From JBGSUZ01 sp964404895 (GTDB taxonomy: Bacteria; Bacillota; Clostridia; Peptostreptococcales; Acidaminobacteraceae): a DNA stretch of 64,000 nt. Of this stretch, positions 7,250-16,902 are shown one piece after another (the stretch's first letter is position 1; each line of letters opens with the position of its first letter). The notes beneath the pieces were generated by a model that worked only from the letters and a program-made list of their open reading frames with translations, was not told where the DNA came from and did not search any database. The translations under genes were made by a program, and so were the position numbers. The DNA lies in contig CAYOLV010000001.1 in the NCBI GenBank assembly GCA_964404895.1, forward strand, positions 558,001 through 622,000, read 5' to 3'.

Positions 7250-8233
7250 TTACAACTCAAAATACAAAATCCCATTCACCGAAGTCATCTTCACCAAACC
7301 CTTTTCACTCAAATGGTGTAAATGAGCCATGGCCTCTGAAGTGGCAAACCATTTTTGTGGACTTGGAAATTGATTAAAATCCTTCTGCCTTACAGACCAG
7401 TCCATGAAACTGGCGACGGTTCTTGCCGTTATAGCCTCGGGGTGTTTTTCTAAAATAGCAAGGACTTCGGCTAGTCTTTCTTCATGGTGCAGTAAAAGTT
7501 CATCAATCCGCTGGTTGACGGGGTGAATTCGGGTTCGGTGTGAGGGGAGTGCCCATTCTAAGTCCAGTGCTCTGATTTTCAGCAGACTTTCTTTGTAGTG
7601 CCCAAGGGCATCGCCGTGCTCAAAGCCCCAAAAAGAAATATTGGGAGTGATTTCGTTGAGAATGTGGTCACCTGCAATTAGTAAACGCTGACTTCTTTCC
7701 AATAAAACGATTTGCCCTGGGGTGTGTCCGGGAACTTCCAGAACTTCAAAAGTAAACTCTCCATAGTGGAGCAAATCCCCATCTTTGAGCAGTATAAAAT
7801 CCAGCGGTTTTTTAGGGCAAAATAGATAGCCCGGGTGTTCTAAGTAAGTAATTTGGTCTTGGTCTAAGTCAAGAAGAGTGTATAAGGTCTGAAAATGCTG
7901 CCAATAGGCTTCGGTAGTCATTTGATTAATCAATAAGCCGTCGATATGACCTGCATAAGCTAAATTACCACCTGTGCAAAGCTCTGCCATAAGACCGCTG
8001 TGGTCTGAGTGAAGGTGTGTTGCTAAGACGTCCAGTTGATCCAAAGTAACGCCGTGGGACTGAATTTGCTCCATAAGTGCCTTTTGTGTTTCGGGGTGCT
8101 TAAATCCTGTATCTATGAGAAGGGCTCTTCCATTTTTGTCTTCCGATGAAGGCATAACCAAGTAGCAGTTTATAGCCCGCAGAGGGTTGTTGGGTAAGGG
8201 CACATTCAATTGTTTGATTTCAGAAAAAGACAT
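7250..8233 (-). CDS. MBL-fold metallo-hydrolase with C-terminal winged helix
   Basis: 327 residues. THLHSDHSG (His73, His75, Asp77, His78) is the metallo-beta-lactamase zinc motif; VPGHTPGQ supplies the third-strand His and AGDHI the bridging Asp. After ~235 residues of MBL fold there is a helical/winged C-terminal domain (ATSEAMAHLHHLSEKGLVKM) as in the glyoxalase-II/LACTB2-like group. It is probably a cytosolic hydrolase of thioesters or similar esters; the substrate cannot be read from sequence. GAGGTTCTC precedes ATG 8233. Confidence 0.85.
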   Translation of the reverse strand: MSFSEIKQLNVPLPNNPLRAINCYLVMPSSEDKNGRALLIDTGFKHPETQKALMEQIQSHGVTLDQLDVLATHLHSDHSGLMAELCTGGNLAYAGHIDGLLINQMTTEAYWQHFQTLYTLLDLDQDQITYLEHPGYLFCPKKPLDFILLKDGDLLHYGEFTFEVLEVPGHTPGQIVLLERSQRLLIAGDHILNEITPNISFWGFEHGDALGHYKESLLKIRALDLEWALPSHRTRIHPVNQRIDELLLHHEERLAEVLAILEKHPEAITARTVASFMDWSVRQKDFNQFPSPQKWFATSEAMAHLHHLSEKGLVKMTSVNGILYFEL

Positions 8234-8344
8234 GAGAACCTCCTCAATTAAGGTGTTTGCCTCTCTATAATATCATGTTTTGCTTGTTTTAAGTCTCATA
8301 ATTAGGTATATTAGAGGAATAGAAGACAGGCGGGTGACGAGAAA

Positions 8345-8959
8345 ATGAGAGCGTATTACATTTATATTGTTTTGACGCGAACCAATACAACCATGTCGAG
8401 AGCCATACAAATGCTCAAAAATGATGAGTATACCCACGCTTCAATCACCTTGGATTCAGAGCTTCATTCCATGTATAGTTTTGGACGAAAATATACGAGA
8501 AATCCGCTGATTGGTCATTTTAAGAGAGAAGAGTTGCATAAAGGTCTCTTTGGAAGACAGAAGACATTGCCCTGTATGGCTTTTAAGATAGAAGTGACAG
8601 CTTCACAATATCATAAGGTTCGGACTAATTTACAGAATTTCATTGACCACAAAGAATTATACAAGTACAACTACATGGGACTTTTACATAGTTTCCAAAA
8701 AAAATCCCAGCATTACGACCACCGTTTTCTTTGCTCAGAATTTGTGTACCATGTTCTCAAAGAGAGCGACGTCTTAGATCTCAAAATTCCAAGAAATTTG
8801 GTGAGACCAGAACACTTGAAACAGGTGGGTTGGCCCGTATATTTTGAAGGCGATCTAAGAGACATGCACCCCTTCGAGGGAAGTCAAGAATTGAACAGTG
8901 GCCTGATCCACTCACTTAACAGAAAAATCAGCTTGATCAGTCAAGCATTGTTATCTTAA
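8345..8959 (+). CDS. YiiX/NlpC-P60-like permuted cysteine hydrolase
   Basis: 204 residues without a signal peptide. EYTHASITLD near residue 30 supplies the His and RFLCSEFVYHVL near 129 the nucleophilic Cys, the order of circularly permuted NlpC/P60 (YiiX/YaeF) enzymes. Such proteins cleave amide or thioester bonds in peptidoglycan or lipids; here the substrate is unknown and a cytosolic site is expected. The C-terminal ~60 residues (IPRNLVRPEHLKQVGWPVYF) are typical of the Firmicute branch. Confidence 0.7.
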   Translation: MRAYYIYIVLTRTNTTMSRAIQMLKNDEYTHASITLDSELHSMYSFGRKYTRNPLIGHFKREELHKGLFGRQKTLPCMAFKIEVTASQYHKVRTNLQNFIDHKELYKYNYMGLLHSFQKKSQHYDHRFLCSEFVYHVLKESDVLDLKIPRNLVRPEHLKQVGWPVYFEGDLRDMHPFEGSQELNSGLIHSLNRKISLISQALLS

Positions 8960-8963
8960 ATTG

Positions 8964-8986
8964 AGGCCATCAGGCCTTATTTTTTT
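8964..8986 (+). terminator. Rho-independent terminator
   Basis: A short AGGCC-ATCA-GGCCT hairpin followed by TATTTTTTT ends the cysteine hydrolase transcript, 14 bp before the histidine kinase gene. Confidence 0.6.
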
Positions 8987-9000
8987 GCCAAAAGAGAGGG

Positions 9001-10725
9001 ATGCCCGTGAAAAACAGATGGTTGTTTGCCCTAATTATAGCCCTAGGGGTAGTGTTCTTTGCCAATAGCTATTATCAATTAGAATACAACATGAGTCTAG
9101 CTGAGTACTTTTTAAGCGATGAATGGCTCACCGCAGACGAGCGTGAGTTTTTAGCCTCACATGGAGATTTGATTTATGGGTCAGACCAAAATGCGCCCCC
9201 ACTCCGTTATGTCAACGAAAATACTGATCAATACGAAGGGCTGGTCATAGACTATATTGCAGCCTTGTCTATGGAACTTGGAGTTAACATTCAGACAAGA
9301 CCTATGGTCTGGAATAATGCACTGGAAGCCTTGGAAAAAGGCGATACTGATTTTTGCGACATGTACGCCTCTAAGGAACGTGCCAAGCGATATCTCTTTT
9401 CAGATCCCATCTATTATCAGCGTGGGGCTATCTTGGTGAAACGAGGTAACACCGCTATTCAGACTCAGGCAGACTTGGAAGGAAAAATTATTGCCGCTAA
9501 TCACGGCGACTACGTTCAGGAGTTTCTTAGCGAGCAGTACCAATCGGTTCAAGTCATTGCGACAACAGATTTGAGGACAGCCATCCGTGCGCTGGAAAAT
9601 GGTCAGGTAGAGGCGGTTTTAGGCGATGAATCTGTGATCAACTATTATTTGACCAGAGAGCAACTGGGCAGCGATTATGTACTTTTGGACACTTATTTAT
9701 ACGAAAGACCAGCGGTGCTGGGCGTAGACAAAGAAAATCAAGAAATGTTGAACATATTGAATAAAGCCATATACAGACTTAACAAGCAAAATACCATGGA
9801 ACGGATTTATGACAAATGGTTTGGGGGGCAACCCCTGATTACCCGCGGTAACACTCAGGAGAAATTTCTGCTGATTTTAAAATTTACAATAGCCATAGGT
9901 GTTTTGACGGGACTGGGCCTTTATTATTGGAATAGGTTGCTGAAACGGGAAGTAAGTCGTCAAACCCTTGCCCTTAAACTCAGTCATGACGAACTAGAAA
10001 GAACTTTTAAAGAATACAAAGTGGCAGAAAAGCAAATGATGCAGTCTAGAAAAATGGCGGCGGTCGGTCACTTGGCAGCGGGCATTGCCCATGAAATTCG
10101 CACCCCTTTAGGTATTATTAGAAATACCAGTTATCTGTTGAAGCGAAAGTATTCTGAAGGAGATGGGGTTAAGGAACTGGAAATGATTGATCAGTCAGTT
10201 TCCAGAGCCAACGGCATTATTGATAACCTGCTGAATTTTTCTAGAATTTCAGACGATTGTCTCGAAACTGTTGATTTAGAACGTTTTGTGTCCAGTCTAT
10301 GGAAACTCAATGAAAAAGCTTGGGAAACCCAAGGCATCGAGTTCCAATTAAATTGTACTGTCCCTGTGGTGCTTGAAATCTATTCTGAAGCCTTAAAACA
10401 CGTCTTGTTGAATTTGTTTTCAAATGCAGTGGACGCCATGCCAGAAGGTGGTATTTTAAAAGTGGACATCCACAGAGACAGTCAAGACTCAGATTGTCAA
10501 CTGGTCATTCAAGACACAGGTCAAGGCATGAACGAAGAAACCTTGGAGCAATTGTATGACCCTTTCTTTACCACAAAACCCATCGGAAAAGGGACGGGGC
10601 TTGGACTCTACATTGTCTATAATGAAGTTCAAAAGATGGGGGCTCAAATTAAGATAGACAGCAAATTAGGGGAAGGCAGTCGGTTTACTATTGCTTTGCC
10701 AAGTTCCCATAGGGCTGATGCTTAG
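9001..10725 (+). CDS. Sensor histidine kinase with solute-binding sensor domain
   Basis: 574 residues. An N-terminal membrane segment (~6-22) is followed by an extracytoplasmic family-3 solute-binding domain (~50-275; DLIYGSDQNAPPLRYVNE, DLEGKIIAANHGDY), a second helix (~293-310), a coiled linker, and HisKA with phospho-acceptor His364 in GIAHEIRTP. The ATPase domain carries NLFSNAVDAM, DTGQGM and GKGTGLGL. The sensor likely binds an amino acid or similar small molecule. It is followed at 24 bp by its NtrC-type response regulator; the pair probably controls the sigma-54 promoter ahead of brnQ. Confidence 0.9.
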   Translation: MPVKNRWLFALIIALGVVFFANSYYQLEYNMSLAEYFLSDEWLTADEREFLASHGDLIYGSDQNAPPLRYVNENTDQYEGLVIDYIAALSMELGVNIQTRPMVWNNALEALEKGDTDFCDMYASKERAKRYLFSDPIYYQRGAILVKRGNTAIQTQADLEGKIIAANHGDYVQEFLSEQYQSVQVIATTDLRTAIRALENGQVEAVLGDESVINYYLTREQLGSDYVLLDTYLYERPAVLGVDKENQEMLNILNKAIYRLNKQNTMERIYDKWFGGQPLITRGNTQEKFLLILKFTIAIGVLTGLGLYYWNRLLKREVSRQTLALKLSHDELERTFKEYKVAEKQMMQSRKMAAVGHLAAGIAHEIRTPLGIIRNTSYLLKRKYSEGDGVKELEMIDQSVSRANGIIDNLLNFSRISDDCLETVDLERFVSSLWKLNEKAWETQGIEFQLNCTVPVVLEIYSEALKHVLLNLFSNAVDAMPEGGILKVDIHRDSQDSDCQLVIQDTGQGMNEETLEQLYDPFFTTKPIGKGTGLGLYIVYNEVQKMGAQIKIDSKLGEGSRFTIALPSSHRADA

Positions 10726-10749
10726 TAGATTTACAAAAATGGAGGCTTT

Positions 10750-12108
10750 ATGAAGAAGACATCTTTTCAAATACTGATTGTTGACGATGAACCCCTTTAT
10801 GCTGAAAGTATTCGGCAAATATTAGGGTTAGAAGGCTATGAAGCCCAAGTTGCAAAAAATGCAGACGAAGCCCTGCAAATGATGGGGTGGAAAAAGTTCG
10901 ATTTGATTATTACCGATTTAATGATGCCGGGGCTGGATGGTTTAGGCTTGCTTGAAAAGATTAAAACTGAAGCTGGGAAATCAACTGAAGTTCTTCTCAT
11001 GACCGCCTACGGCACCATCCCCAGCGCGGTTAAAGCCATTCAAAAAGGTGCTTCAGGCTATTATGTGAAAGGCAGTGACCCTAGAGAACTGATTTTAGAA
11101 GTGGCCAAAGCCCTTCAATCTGCCTTGAAAAATCAGCAACGTGAACATACGGAGGACAGCATTGCCCCTCTCATGGTTTCAGAGAACCCACATTTCAAAC
11201 AAATTGTAGACATGGCGAAAAAAGCCGCCAATTCCCCCGTAAATATAATGCTGTTAGGGGAGTCAGGGGTTGGAAAAGACCTGTTTGCAAGGTATATCCA
11301 CGAAATGAGTCCTAGAGCCACAGCGCCATTCGTGGCAGTCAATTGTCAGGCATTGTCTGAAAACGTCCTTGAGTCTGAGTTGTTTGGTCACAGCAAAGGG
11401 GCATTTACAGGGGCTTTGATTGATCGAATGGGAAGGTTTGAGTCAGCAGACAATGGCACTCTCTTTTTAGATGAAGTGGCAGACATTGCCCTGTCTACTC
11501 AAGTAAAATTGCTGAGGGTCATTGAAAATAAATGCATTGAGCGAATTGGCAGCAATGAACTGCAAAGAGTGGATTTCAGACTGATTACTGCCACAAATAA
11601 AGACATTCCCGCCATGATTGAAAAAGGTCAGTTCCGAGAGGATTTTTACTATAGACTCAGCACTGTGGTATTGGAAATTCCACCACTGAGAACGAGAAAA
11701 GAAGATTTACCAAATCTGGTAAATTACTTTGTGGCGTCTGCCTGTCAAACCATGAATAAGCCACCCCTTCAAATCGATGAGGAGGTCTGGACTTACTTAC
11801 AGGCCTACGATTACCCTGGGAACGTTCGGGAGTTGAAAAACATCATAGATCGCTTGGTAGTTTTCAGTGAAAATGGGGTTATACATAGTCAACACTTATT
11901 CGGCTACGCTAAGGAAAGCCCTGAGGAGCGAGTGCCTTTTGACGATGAAGAACCTCAGACGCTGAGAGATTTTAGGGCGGCGACGGAACGCGCTTACATT
12001 ATTAAGATCCTTGAAAAAAACGACAGACATTTAACAGAAACCGCTGCAGTACTAGGCATTACCAGACGACAACTGTTTAATAAAATGAAAGATTTAGAGA
12101 TCGATTAA
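10750..12108 (+). CDS. NtrC-family sigma-54-dependent response regulator
   Basis: 452 residues. Receiver domain 1-120 has the acidic pair in VDDEP, phospho-acceptor Asp56 (ITDLMMPG) and VKGSD. The AAA+ domain has GESGVGKD (Walker A), the sigma-54 contact loop GAFTGA, LFLDEVAD (Walker B) and YDYPGNVREL. A Fis-type helix-turn-helix ends the protein (LTETAAVLGITRRQLFNKMK). It opens sigma-54 promoters by ATP hydrolysis; the one found at 12314 is the obvious target. GGAGG precedes ATG 10750. Confidence 0.93.
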   Translation: MKKTSFQILIVDDEPLYAESIRQILGLEGYEAQVAKNADEALQMMGWKKFDLIITDLMMPGLDGLGLLEKIKTEAGKSTEVLLMTAYGTIPSAVKAIQKGASGYYVKGSDPRELILEVAKALQSALKNQQREHTEDSIAPLMVSENPHFKQIVDMAKKAANSPVNIMLLGESGVGKDLFARYIHEMSPRATAPFVAVNCQALSENVLESELFGHSKGAFTGALIDRMGRFESADNGTLFLDEVADIALSTQVKLLRVIENKCIERIGSNELQRVDFRLITATNKDIPAMIEKGQFREDFYYRLSTVVLEIPPLRTRKEDLPNLVNYFVASACQTMNKPPLQIDEEVWTYLQAYDYPGNVRELKNIIDRLVVFSENGVIHSQHLFGYAKESPEERVPFDDEEPQTLRDFRAATERAYIIKILEKNDRHLTETAAVLGITRRQLFNKMKDLEID

Positions 12109-12133
12109 TTTACAGATGCGAAAAGCGGCTTAA

Positions 12134-12186
12134 AGCGAGAAATAAATTTCCATGGAGAGTGGGAAGTTTATTTCTCGCTTTTTTGT
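12134..12186 (+). terminator. Rho-independent terminator
   Basis: A long stem AGCGAGAAATAAA/TTTATTTCTCGCT extended by TTTCC/GGAAG and followed by TTTTTT ends the two-component operon. Confidence 0.85.
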
Positions 12187-12313
12187 TTTTGAATGCTTGT
12201 TAATAAGGGGTGGTTTGAAAATAGATGATGACGGAGATCTGAATGTCCTCAGAAGGGCTGAAAAGACTTATTAGATTAAAAAATATATTCTGAATTGCGA
12301 AAAAATAATAACT

Positions 12314-12329
12314 TGGCACGGGAGTTGCA
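12314..12329 (+). promoter_or_regulatory. Sigma-54 (-24/-12) promoter of brnQ
   Basis: TGGCACGGGAGTTGCA matches the sigma-54 consensus TGGCACG-N4-TTGCA exactly, with GG and GC 12 bp apart. Transcription would start near 12340, giving a ~40-nt leader before brnQ ATG 12382. The sigma-54 activator encoded just upstream is the likely driver. No clear enhancer palindrome was found between 12190 and 12300. Confidence 0.9.
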
Positions 12330-12381
12330 ATTATAAATGAGCATCCATCAAAGTGGGGATTTTGATAAGGGGGAAACAAAA

Positions 12382-13719
12382 ATGAAAAAAATTCACAAAG
12401 ATGCCATCGTTATAGGCGCAGCACTCTTTGCCATGTTCTTTGGGGCAGGGAATTTAATTTTTCCGCCAGCTATTGGACTCAGTGCAGGGGATCATTGGAT
12501 TGGAAGCCTTTTAGGATTCTTGGTGACAGGAATCGGACTACCAGTTATGGGGGTTCTAGCCGTTTCCAAAGCAGGAGGAACGCTCAATGATTTAGCTAAA
12601 CGGGTCAGCCCAAAATTTTCAATCATCATTGGCACCATCATCATATTAGCCATTGGCCCTTTGCTTGCCATTCCTAGAACGGGAGCGACGGTTTATGAAA
12701 TTGGCATACAGCCGATGTTAAATGTACACCCATTAATCGTATCTGTGATTTATTTTGGCATCACCTTGTTCTTTGTCATTAAACCTTCTGGCATCATTGA
12801 TAAAGTTGGGAAAATCTTAACACCTATTTTATTGCTTGTCATCGGCTTAATTATTTTTAAAGGAGTTACAACACCTCTTGGAGCCCCTGTTCCCACTGGA
12901 ATAGTGAATCCTTTCTCAAAGGGTTTCTTAGAAGGCTATCAGACGATGGACACGCTAGGATCAATCGTTATGGGCGGCATTATTTTAGGCGCTTTGTTGG
13001 AAAAAGGGTATACCGATCGAAAAATTCAAATGAAAATGACAACAGCTGCAGGACTTTTAGCTGGCGGCACCTTGGCACTGGTCTACGGAGGACTCCTTTA
13101 TTTAGGAGCAACTGGAAGCGGACTCATGCCTGCCGATATGCCTAAGACCCAATTGATTATAGAAATTACCAATCGCCTACTGGGCAGCAGCGGTCAATTG
13201 GTCATGTGTGTTGCAGTTTCAGCGGCATGTTTGACTACGTCTATCGGACTCACTGCCATTGTTGGGGATTATTTTGAAAAACTCAGCGGCGGTCGCGTCA
13301 GCTATCAGAAAATTGTCATTGGGACTTGCGTCTTCAGCGCACTCATGGCAGTTGTAGGGGTTGAAGTCATCATTAAGATTGCAGTGCCTCTCTTAGTTCT
13401 GGTTTATCCGATGGCTATTGTATTGATTATTTTTACCCTCTGCGACAAATGGATTACTTCAAAAGAAGCCTTCCAAGGCGGAATTGCCGGTGCAGCCTTT
13501 ATTGGTATTTTAGATGCCTTAAAAGCCATCGACATCAGCTTTGTGAAATCGCTGGTTAACCTGTTAGACCCTGTGTATCAGTTTGCGGGAATGATGCCCT
13601 TTGCATCTATGGGATTCGCTTGGATTCTACCCACCCTATGTTTGGCGATCCTTGGAGCCATCGTAAGCATTTTCAAACGCAAACCCACAAGTTCTGCAGT
13701 TGCCATAGATCAGCAGTAG
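12382..13719 (+). CDS. brnQ: Branched-chain amino acid carrier, LIVCS family
   Basis: 445 residues with about 12 hydrophobic segments. The N-terminus DAIVIGAALFAMFFGAGNLI then FPPAIGLSAG is diagnostic for BrnQ. It imports leucine, isoleucine and valine with a cation. GGGGGAA at 12370-12376 favours ATG 12382; an in-frame ATG at 12337 would lie at or before the sigma-54 start site. Regulation by the upstream kinase/regulator pair is inferred from the perfect -24/-12 promoter. Confidence 0.92.
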   Translation: MKKIHKDAIVIGAALFAMFFGAGNLIFPPAIGLSAGDHWIGSLLGFLVTGIGLPVMGVLAVSKAGGTLNDLAKRVSPKFSIIIGTIIILAIGPLLAIPRTGATVYEIGIQPMLNVHPLIVSVIYFGITLFFVIKPSGIIDKVGKILTPILLLVIGLIIFKGVTTPLGAPVPTGIVNPFSKGFLEGYQTMDTLGSIVMGGIILGALLEKGYTDRKIQMKMTTAAGLLAGGTLALVYGGLLYLGATGSGLMPADMPKTQLIIEITNRLLGSSGQLVMCVAVSAACLTTSIGLTAIVGDYFEKLSGGRVSYQKIVIGTCVFSALMAVVGVEVIIKIAVPLLVLVYPMAIVLIIFTLCDKWITSKEAFQGGIAGAAFIGILDALKAIDISFVKSLVNLLDPVYQFAGMMPFASMGFAWILPTLCLAILGAIVSIFKRKPTSSAVAIDQQ

Positions 13720-13750
13720 CATTAGACTCCTGCGATAATACACCCTGTTG

Positions 13751-13774
13751 CCCCGCGAAAGCGGGGTTCTTTTC
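13751..13774 (+). terminator. Rho-independent terminator of brnQ
   Basis: CCCCGC-GAAA-GCGGGG, a GNRA tetraloop hairpin, is followed by TTCTTTTC. Confidence 0.85.
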
Positions 13775-13855
13775 ATTTCTCAACAACACTAGCAATAAAA
13801 TTCATAAAAGCATAAACTGAAAAGGAAATCAAATCTAAAAATGAGGAGAGATCCT

Positions 13856-15355
13856 ATGGAAAAGAAATACATATTGTCATTCGATCAAGGCACCACCAGT
13901 TCGAGAGCCATTTTATTTGATAAAGCCAGCAATATCGTTCAGACGGCTCAAAAAGAATTTACCCAAATCTACCCGAAAGCAGGGTGGGTGGAGCATGACG
14001 CCATGGAAATATGGGGGACACAGTCAGGGGTCGCCAGAGAAGTACTGGAAACCGCAGGGGTCAGCCCAGCAGAGGTGGCAGCAATAGGCATTACCAATCA
14101 GAGAGAAACCACAGTGGTTTGGGACAAACACACGGGCAAACCCGTTTATAACGCTATTGTCTGGCAGTGCCGCAGAACAGCAGGCATTTGTGACGAACTC
14201 AAAGCACAAGGTTTGGAACCCTATATGAGAGAAAATACGGGACTGGTTCTGGACGCCTATTTTTCAGGCACCAAAGTCAAATGGATTTTAGACCATGTAG
14301 ACGGGGCAAGGGAGAAGGCTGAAAAGGGAGACTTGCTATTTGGCACCATGGACACTTGGCTCCTTTGGAATTTGACTCGTGGCAAGGTTCATGCGACAGA
14401 TTACTCCAACGCCTCCAGAACCCTTTTATACAATATCAAAACCCTTCAGTGGGATGAAACCATCTGCAAAGCACTAGACATTCCAATGAGCATGCTTCCA
14501 GAGGTGAGAACTTCATCAGAAATTTATGGCTATACAGACGACAATACTTATGGTGGCGCAGGGATTCCAATTGCAGGAATGATAGGAGACCAACAAGGGG
14601 CTTTGTTCGGACAAGCTTGCTTTAAAGCAGGTATGGCAAAGAATACTTATGGAACAGGTTGTTTCCTGCTCATGAATACGGGCGAAAAAAGGGTACCTTC
14701 CAAAAACGGACTTTTAACCACCATCGCTTGGGGGATAGACGGCAAAGTCGAATACGCCCTTGAAGGCTCCATCTTTATGGGAGGCGCAGCGATTCAATGG
14801 TTGAGAGACGAAATGAAATTAATCAGTGACGCGGCAGACAGTGAATACTATGCTCAAAAGGTCTCGGACACAAATGGTGTTTACGTGGTGCCTGCATTTG
14901 CAGGGCTAGGCGCCCCTTATTGGGATATGTACGCCAGAGGCGCTATTGTTGGGCTCACCAGAGGTTCGAACCGCAACCATATTATTCGAGCAACGCTGGA
15001 AGCCATCGCCTATCAAACGAGGGACGTGCTTGAAGCCATGGAAGAAGATTCAGGCATTAAGCTGAGTACCCTTAAAGTCGATGGTGGTGCCACTCAGAAT
15101 AACTTTTTAATGCAGTTCCAGTCAGATATTTTGGCAACGCCTGTTCACAGACCGAAAGTCACAGAAACTACAGCCCTTGGAGCAGCCTACTTAGCGGGAC
15201 TGGCTGTTGGATTTTGGTCGAATAAAGAAGAAATAGCAACCCAGTGGGCAATGGATCAGGCTTTTGAATGTGAAATGACTCAAAGTCAACGAGATCATTT
15301 GTATAAAGGTTGGAAAAAGGCAGTTGGCAGGGCTATGGACTGGGAAGAAAAATAG
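13856..15355 (+). CDS. glpK: Glycerol kinase
   Basis: 499 residues, the usual GlpK length. GAGGAG at 13843 selects ATG 13856. FGGY-family signatures are clear: LSFDQGTTSSRAILFD at the N-terminus, TNQRETTVVWD, NTGLVLDAYFSGTK, GMIGDQQGALFGQ, and a C-terminal KVDGGATQNNFLMQFQ. It phosphorylates glycerol with ATP to glycerol-3-phosphate in the cytosol. No facilitator gene is adjacent. It follows the brnQ terminator and so has its own promoter. Confidence 0.96.
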   Translation: MEKKYILSFDQGTTSSRAILFDKASNIVQTAQKEFTQIYPKAGWVEHDAMEIWGTQSGVAREVLETAGVSPAEVAAIGITNQRETTVVWDKHTGKPVYNAIVWQCRRTAGICDELKAQGLEPYMRENTGLVLDAYFSGTKVKWILDHVDGAREKAEKGDLLFGTMDTWLLWNLTRGKVHATDYSNASRTLLYNIKTLQWDETICKALDIPMSMLPEVRTSSEIYGYTDDNTYGGAGIPIAGMIGDQQGALFGQACFKAGMAKNTYGTGCFLLMNTGEKRVPSKNGLLTTIAWGIDGKVEYALEGSIFMGGAAIQWLRDEMKLISDAADSEYYAQKVSDTNGVYVVPAFAGLGAPYWDMYARGAIVGLTRGSNRNHIIRATLEAIAYQTRDVLEAMEEDSGIKLSTLKVDGGATQNNFLMQFQSDILATPVHRPKVTETTALGAAYLAGLAVGFWSNKEEIATQWAMDQAFECEMTQSQRDHLYKGWKKAVGRAMDWEEK

Positions 15356-15482
15356 AATGTTTAGTAGGAATAAAGAAATAATTCCTTTTCAAAATCACGT
15401 TTAGTATTGTACAGCAGGTTCAAATTATGCTACCATAAAATAAGTTGAACGATATAAAAATATGTACGTGCAGAGGTGTAAA

Positions 15483-16853
15483 ATGACAGAAGAAAAGAAT
15501 CTTTTAACCACGGGAAATCCCACGAAAAACTTGATATCACTGGCTGCGCCCACAATGCTTGGCTTTATCTTTCAAATGATTTTTGACCTAGTCAATATTG
15601 GCTGGATTGGACATATGTCATCTAAGGCAGTTGCAGGGGTGACCATTTTTACCACCATGTTTATGTTGGTCAATGTCCTCAACGAGATTATCGGAAGCAG
15701 TTCAATCTCTTTGATCACCCAGAGTTTTGGGAAGAAGGATAAGGAAAGACTCAGCTTATGCGTGGAGCAAACATTGGTATTCAAAGCCTTTGTCGCCATT
15801 TTGGCGGGCATCATTTTTTCCATTTTGCTTAAGCCTCTCTTAGGGTTCTTTACCCAAGACCCAGAGGTTATGAAAGCGGCAATGGATTATGGTTATTTGA
15901 GAATCTTCTTCTTGCCAATCATGTTCTCAAGCTACACCGTTAATACAGCTTTTAGATGTTTAGGAGACGCCAAACGTCCTATGAAAATTATGATGATGGC
16001 GGCGCTCCTCAACTTGATTTTAGATCCTTTCCTGATGTTTTCAACCATTCCAGGAACTCAGATTCACGGCTTAGGTCTTGGCGTGTTCGGAGCTGCTTTG
16101 GCAACGTGTATTACGGTGACCTGTGCATTCCTCTATGGTTTTTCTTTGCTGTTAAGAGGCAAAGCCCCAGTCGAAATTCGATTCAAACGTCTTTTCGTGT
16201 TGAACTGGGAAATCGATAAAAAACTGTTGTTAATCGGTTTGCCTAATGGTATAGAAGTTTTAATGCGGAATATGGTAGGCATCATCACCCTAAAACTCAT
16301 TACCAGTTATGGGACTTCTGCTGTTGCGGCAATGGGAATTGGGGGCAGACTCTTTGAATTTACCTTCATGCCTCTTGTTGGACTGGCTATGGCAGGCAGT
16401 GCCATTGTTGGTCAGTGTCTTGGGGAAGAAAACACAGCGCGAGCCAAACATACGGCTATTTTAGCGGCAACCTATGGCGCTTCAATTATGGCCATTGCAG
16501 CCACTATCGTTATGATATTCCCAAGCCAACTCCTGCAACTATTTATTCGTGACCCAGAGGTCATCGGCATAGGGGTTACTATGCTCCGAATTACCATGCC
16601 TGGTTTTGTCTTTGCAGGTATTATGATGGGGATTGGCAGTGTCTTTTCAGGTTCAGGTCACAATACACCCTTCCTCATTTCCAGCATTGTTGGCAGATGG
16701 GGCGTTCAAGTACCGTTGCTCTTCATTCTCACCGTCTTTATGAAATTGCCAGTACATTATCTGTGGTTCAGTTTCTTGGGGGCGGACATAGTGGAAACGT
16801 TGATTATTGTCTATGCTTTCCATAAGGGCAAGTGGCTTAGGAAGAGAGTTTAG
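15483..16853 (+). CDS. MATE-family multidrug/cation antiporter
   Basis: 456 residues, about 12 helices in two homologous halves (TMLGFIFQMIFDLVNIGWIG in the first, GLPNGIEVLMRNMVGIITLK in the second). ATG 15483 follows AGAGGTG; an in-frame ATG 21 nt upstream lacks a ribosome site. MATE proteins export cationic drugs or metabolites using Na+ or H+. It stands alone between glpK and a terminator shared with the convergent ABC genes. A second, different MATE gene lies at 58434. Confidence 0.9.
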   Translation: MTEEKNLLTTGNPTKNLISLAAPTMLGFIFQMIFDLVNIGWIGHMSSKAVAGVTIFTTMFMLVNVLNEIIGSSSISLITQSFGKKDKERLSLCVEQTLVFKAFVAILAGIIFSILLKPLLGFFTQDPEVMKAAMDYGYLRIFFLPIMFSSYTVNTAFRCLGDAKRPMKIMMMAALLNLILDPFLMFSTIPGTQIHGLGLGVFGAALATCITVTCAFLYGFSLLLRGKAPVEIRFKRLFVLNWEIDKKLLLIGLPNGIEVLMRNMVGIITLKLITSYGTSAVAAMGIGGRLFEFTFMPLVGLAMAGSAIVGQCLGEENTARAKHTAILAATYGASIMAIAATIVMIFPSQLLQLFIRDPEVIGIGVTMLRITMPGFVFAGIMMGIGSVFSGSGHNTPFLISSIVGRWGVQVPLLFILTVFMKLPVHYLWFSFLGADIVETLIIVYAFHKGKWLRKRV

Positions 16854-16865
16854 TCAATTATGGAT

Positions 16866-16902
16866 AGAGATCTCCAGTTACAAATGGAGGTCTCTTTTTT
16901 TA
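16866..16902. terminator. Bidirectional terminator between convergent genes
   Basis: AGAGATCTCCA/TGGAGGTCTCT pairs (one G-T) around an 8-nt loop, then TTTTTTT. The stop codon of the minus-strand permease gene (16878-16880) lies in the loop. Confidence 0.8.
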
